Notes under the pieces: model-generated
What the model was told of the DNA's origin: nothing
The model's input: only the letters and a program-made list of their open reading frames with translations
The model's database searches: none
From: Brachionus koreanus
Taxonomy: Eukaryota; Rotifera; Eurotatoria; Ploima; Brachionidae
Length of the DNA: 21,102 bases
NCBI GenBank assembly: GCA_016987375.1
Contig: PJRA01000263.1
Coordinates: forward strand, 287,356 to 308,457
Direction of reading: 5' to 3'
Made by a program: the position numbers and the translations under genes
In this document: positions 18,799 through 21,102 of the stretch, in pieces
Layout of the letters: each line of letters begins with the position of its first letter
Position numbering within the stretch: the stretch's first letter is position 1

Positions 18799-18922
18799 CA
18801 CAAAAATAAATAAAAACAACAACAAAAAAAAAAAGAAACAAAACAAAAATAATTCATATGAAAAAAATCACCGACCATTTACATCTAAAAATTAATAAAA
18901 AAAAAGAAGAAAAGATGAACAA

Positions 18923-19615
18923 TCAAAGGGTTGGATTGGATGTGTTGTTGGATGCAACGGCGACCGCAGCGGCAGCAGCCGAATTCGAAGCAGCATAAAG
19001 CATTGCCCTGAGCTTTTCAGTTTCTGTTTTCATCAAGGCCAGCTCGGTTTTCAGTTGTAAATTTTCCTGTTCGAGATAAATGACTCGAATAGAAATGTGT
19101 TCTTCTTTGCTTCGCCTCAAATCCCTTGATCGCTTGGCACTTTCGTTGTTTTTCCTTCTCTTTTCCCAGTAGGCCTCGTCCTTGTTCTCGACAGGAATGG
19201 GCCTGCGTTTCTTGTTTGACTGGGCGACGCTCTTGGCATAGGCAAAGTCGGTCTGAGGCGAGGCCAAGCTATTGCTGGACGTGTCGGAGCCGGACGAGCC
19301 GAGCGAGTTTCGCTGAAACACCTGTCCGTACTGGGGCTGGGCCTGGTAGTAGTTGAAGCTGTAGCTGGGGTCGGTCTGTGGATAGTAGGCGGCGTAGTTG
19401 TACTGCGGGTACTGGTAGGAGCTGTGGAAGGGAAATTTGTTGCCGAGCGATGAAAGCGGGACCGAGTGGGGGGTGGACGCGCCGGCCAGCTTCGGCTCCA
19501 TGTGGCCCGGCGAGCCTGGGTTCTCTTCTATCGACGATATGGTCTCGTTCGGGTTCTCGTTCTCTCTGTCCTCGGCGTACTTGAATCTCTTGGCACAGTT
19601 GCTATACGACATCAT
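18923..19615 (-). CDS. PAR/NFIL3/CES-2-like basic leucine zipper transcription factor
   Basis: Single-exon frame of 230 residues with TGA at 18925-18923. It starts with two Met codons (19615) preceded by AAAAGA; either could initiate. Residues 1-66 are Pro/Ser/Glu rich, 67-96 are Tyr/Gln rich, and 103-120 are Ser rich. [20 protein letters not shown] (135-154) is the extended basic region of PAR/NFIL3/CES-2 factors. [10 protein letters not shown] (156-165) is the DNA-contacting core, with Ser where this group usually has Ala. The zipper heptads are L181, L188, M195 and L202. A poly-Ala run follows at 213-217. Family members bind TTAYGTAA-like sites as dimers in the nucleus and act in circadian, developmental and cell-death control. 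The exact orthologue (HLF/TEF, NFIL3 or CES-2) cannot be decided by eye. The 5' half is far more GC-rich than its surroundings. Confidence 0.92.
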   Translation of the reverse strand: MMSYSNCAKRFKYAEDRENENPNETISSIEENPGSPGHMEPKLAGASTPHSVPLSSLGNKFPFHSSYQYPQYNYAAYYPQTDPSYSFNYYQAQPQYGQVFQRNSLGSSGSDTSSNSLASPQTDFAYAKSVAQSNKKRRPIPVENKDEAYWEKRRKNNESAKRSRDLRRSKEEHISIRVIYLEQENLQLKTELALMKTETEKLRAMLYAASNSAAAAAVAVASNNTSNPTL

Positions 19616-19741
19616 TCTTTTTTATCAATAGACTAACAAAACTATTTTTAAAAAATAAATGTTTTAGATTATTTTTGTTTTGTTTTTTTTTTTTATAAGT
19701 CTGATAGAACAGGATGCTATGGACCTGGCCGATAAATTTAC

Positions 19742-19749
19742 TTACGCAA
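19742..19749 (+). promoter_or_regulatory. Candidate PAR/C-EBP-type bZIP site
   Basis: TTACGCAA, 127 bp upstream of the bZIP start codon. It resembles the TTACGTAA core bound by PAR/NFIL3 factors with one C/EBP-type half. The same octamer occurs on the other strand at 20096-20103. Confidence 0.3.
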
Positions 19750-20095
19750 TAAGAGCAATTTTCAAATTAGAATTAAAATTAAATATTTAGACAAGGAAGT
19801 CCAATAATAACAACAAACTAGAGATTGAGATTAATTTTCTCAGTGCTTTTATTGTGTAAGAGTTGTGCAATAGAGGGCCAATTAAATGTGTGCGAGATAG
19901 AGAAGGCCAATGAGAAAGTAAAGACTAGTTTGGCCAATAGAATATATGAATCAATCAAGCGGAAATTTGATTTTTGTTGAATTATTTTGTTGTTTTGTGC
20001 TTTGTTTAAATAGCTATTGGCGAGCCAGATTAATTTTTTATTACCGGATTCAAAGTATGTTTGTGTGTATGTGTGCAAGGGAAAGTTAAATTGAG

Positions 20096-20103
20096 TTGCG
20101 TAA
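20096..20103 (-). promoter_or_regulatory. Second candidate PAR/C-EBP-type bZIP site
   Basis: TTACGCAA on the minus strand (TTGCGTAA on plus), 481 bp upstream of the bZIP start codon. Autoregulation is possible but only inferred. Confidence 0.3.
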
Positions 20104-21102
20104 TTGAAATAAGAAAATATGAAAGAAAGAAGAAGAAATTTGTGTTGTTGTTTATGACAGGAGAAGCAAACATGTTTTTGTTTAATTAATTTTAATGAGT
20201 TGCATAATTTAATTGATGATCGACAAAGAAGCGGATTTTAAGACCAGGCCAAATTGATTCGCCAAACCTAACCCGTGACTGGTTTATCATCAGCTCACAC
20301 TTGTTAGGGCCAAGTCAAATTCTATTTTTACTAAGAATTTATCTAATAACTCCTTTTGTCAACAGGAGACAGGAGAAAACTTCTTGAAAATAGACGGCCT
20401 TGTCTTATTAACTTTAGAAAATTAGTCTATTTGGTATTTTTTAATAAAAATTCAAGTAATAAAAGTTCCAAAAGCAAAAGGATGTTTGGGTTTTTATTAC
20501 TTTAATTACCGACTCACCCCCTTAGCAAAAGGGGTTAACGAGTTTAGGATTAGCTCAGAATGGACTTAATAAAAAATACTTTAATTTAATTTTTGTTTTG
20601 TAATGATAGCTTAGGCAGAGGGCATTCAATATCATGCTTATCTGAGCTATTTGGTATCTTGGTTTCTTTTGAAAATTTAATTTAGTGCATTAACCCATTT
20701 AGGCATTAAGCTAATTTGGTAATTTTTCGGACCTTTTACAAAAACATAAATTTTGACCACATTGATGAAGTCCTAAGAAAAAAGTAATGTTATTTTCGGA
20801 ATCCTCGACATTTTTTCTACCTGCAATGCTGCTATTAAGACAAAATTTTTATTTTTATTTTGCCGTAAAATTCAATCAAAAAAAATTAACACATTAAATA
20901 ATTGCCCCATCTTACTATAATTAAATAGTTGTAAATCAAATATAAAACCTGAATTTTAATTAAATTGTCTAGAGAAGTTTATAATAGAAGGACTTGGCTC
21001 TCAGTGAAATCATTTATTTCACCAAAAAAAAAAACACTTAGAAAAAGAAAAATGAATAATAATTAAGTAAAATTAAAAAGAAAAAATTAAATTGTAATGA
21101 CT

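Larger units (their letters stand above)
19616..21102. other. Upstream flank of the bZIP gene
   Basis: No coding exon is supported. It includes the promoter and 5' untranslated region of the minus-strand bZIP gene. The segment 20220-20340 is less AT-rich. A stem-loop CCCCTT-AGCAA-AAGGGG occurs near 20517-20534. A short tandem ACAGGAG repeat occurs near 20364. The minus-strand frame 19818-20078 has no recognisable content. Confidence 0.45.

Noticed and set aside
19126..19631. Plus-strand Arg/Ser/Cys-rich frames opposite the bZIP gene
   Set aside because: They are antisense shadows of a GC-rich coding region; the minus-strand frame has a clear bZIP domain.
1..21102. CRISPR arrays, operons, bacterial-type promoters, self-cleaving ribozymes
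   Set aside because: No regularly spaced repeats exist, and genes with introns and poly-A-ended elements indicate eukaryotic DNA. A CTGATGA at about 8538 lacks the rest of a hammerhead core.

Overview
The window is very AT-rich, intron-containing metazoan nuclear DNA. An R4-type RGS gene and a PAR/CES-2-like bZIP gene, an intron of about 52 bp, and decayed non-LTR retrotransposons, SINEs and a MITE all point that way. The composition, short intron and retroelement style recall monogonont rotifers such as Brachionus; this species-level placement is inference, because no marker gene is present.

Layout. 1-4.6 kb: no convincing gene; it holds a retroelement 3' tail (2340), a TTTA microsatellite and two dispersed repeats that recur further right. 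4.6-11.4 kb (+): an RGS gene. Its two 3' exons (10652-10794 and 10847-11361) are clear. A polar exon at about 5060-5589 is probably its 5' part, joined by a ~5 kb intron; the phases agree and the donor overlaps the apparent stop. That intron carries a palindromic MITE, LINE fragments, and a tRNA-derived SINE that landed inside a LINE 3' tail. 11.4-15.9 kb: decayed LINE copies in both orientations, including one with an RT catalytic FADD motif on the minus strand. 15.9-18.1 kb: noncoding sequence with no gene seen. 18.1-18.4 kb (-): a second tRNA-derived SINE with a 13-bp target-site duplication. 18.8-19.6 kb (-): an intronless, locally GC-rich bZIP transcription factor gene, followed by its upstream flank to the window end.

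The two host genes are unrelated in function: one encodes a GTPase-activating regulator of G-protein signalling, the other a DNA-binding factor. The remaining recognisable sequence is mostly transposon history. The most informative parts are (i) a LINE 3' tail present in six copies whose hairpin stems differ in sequence but keep pairing, and (ii) a SINE whose 3' end resembles the end of a different LINE family found 2.5 kb away. No new defence or metabolic system is visible.
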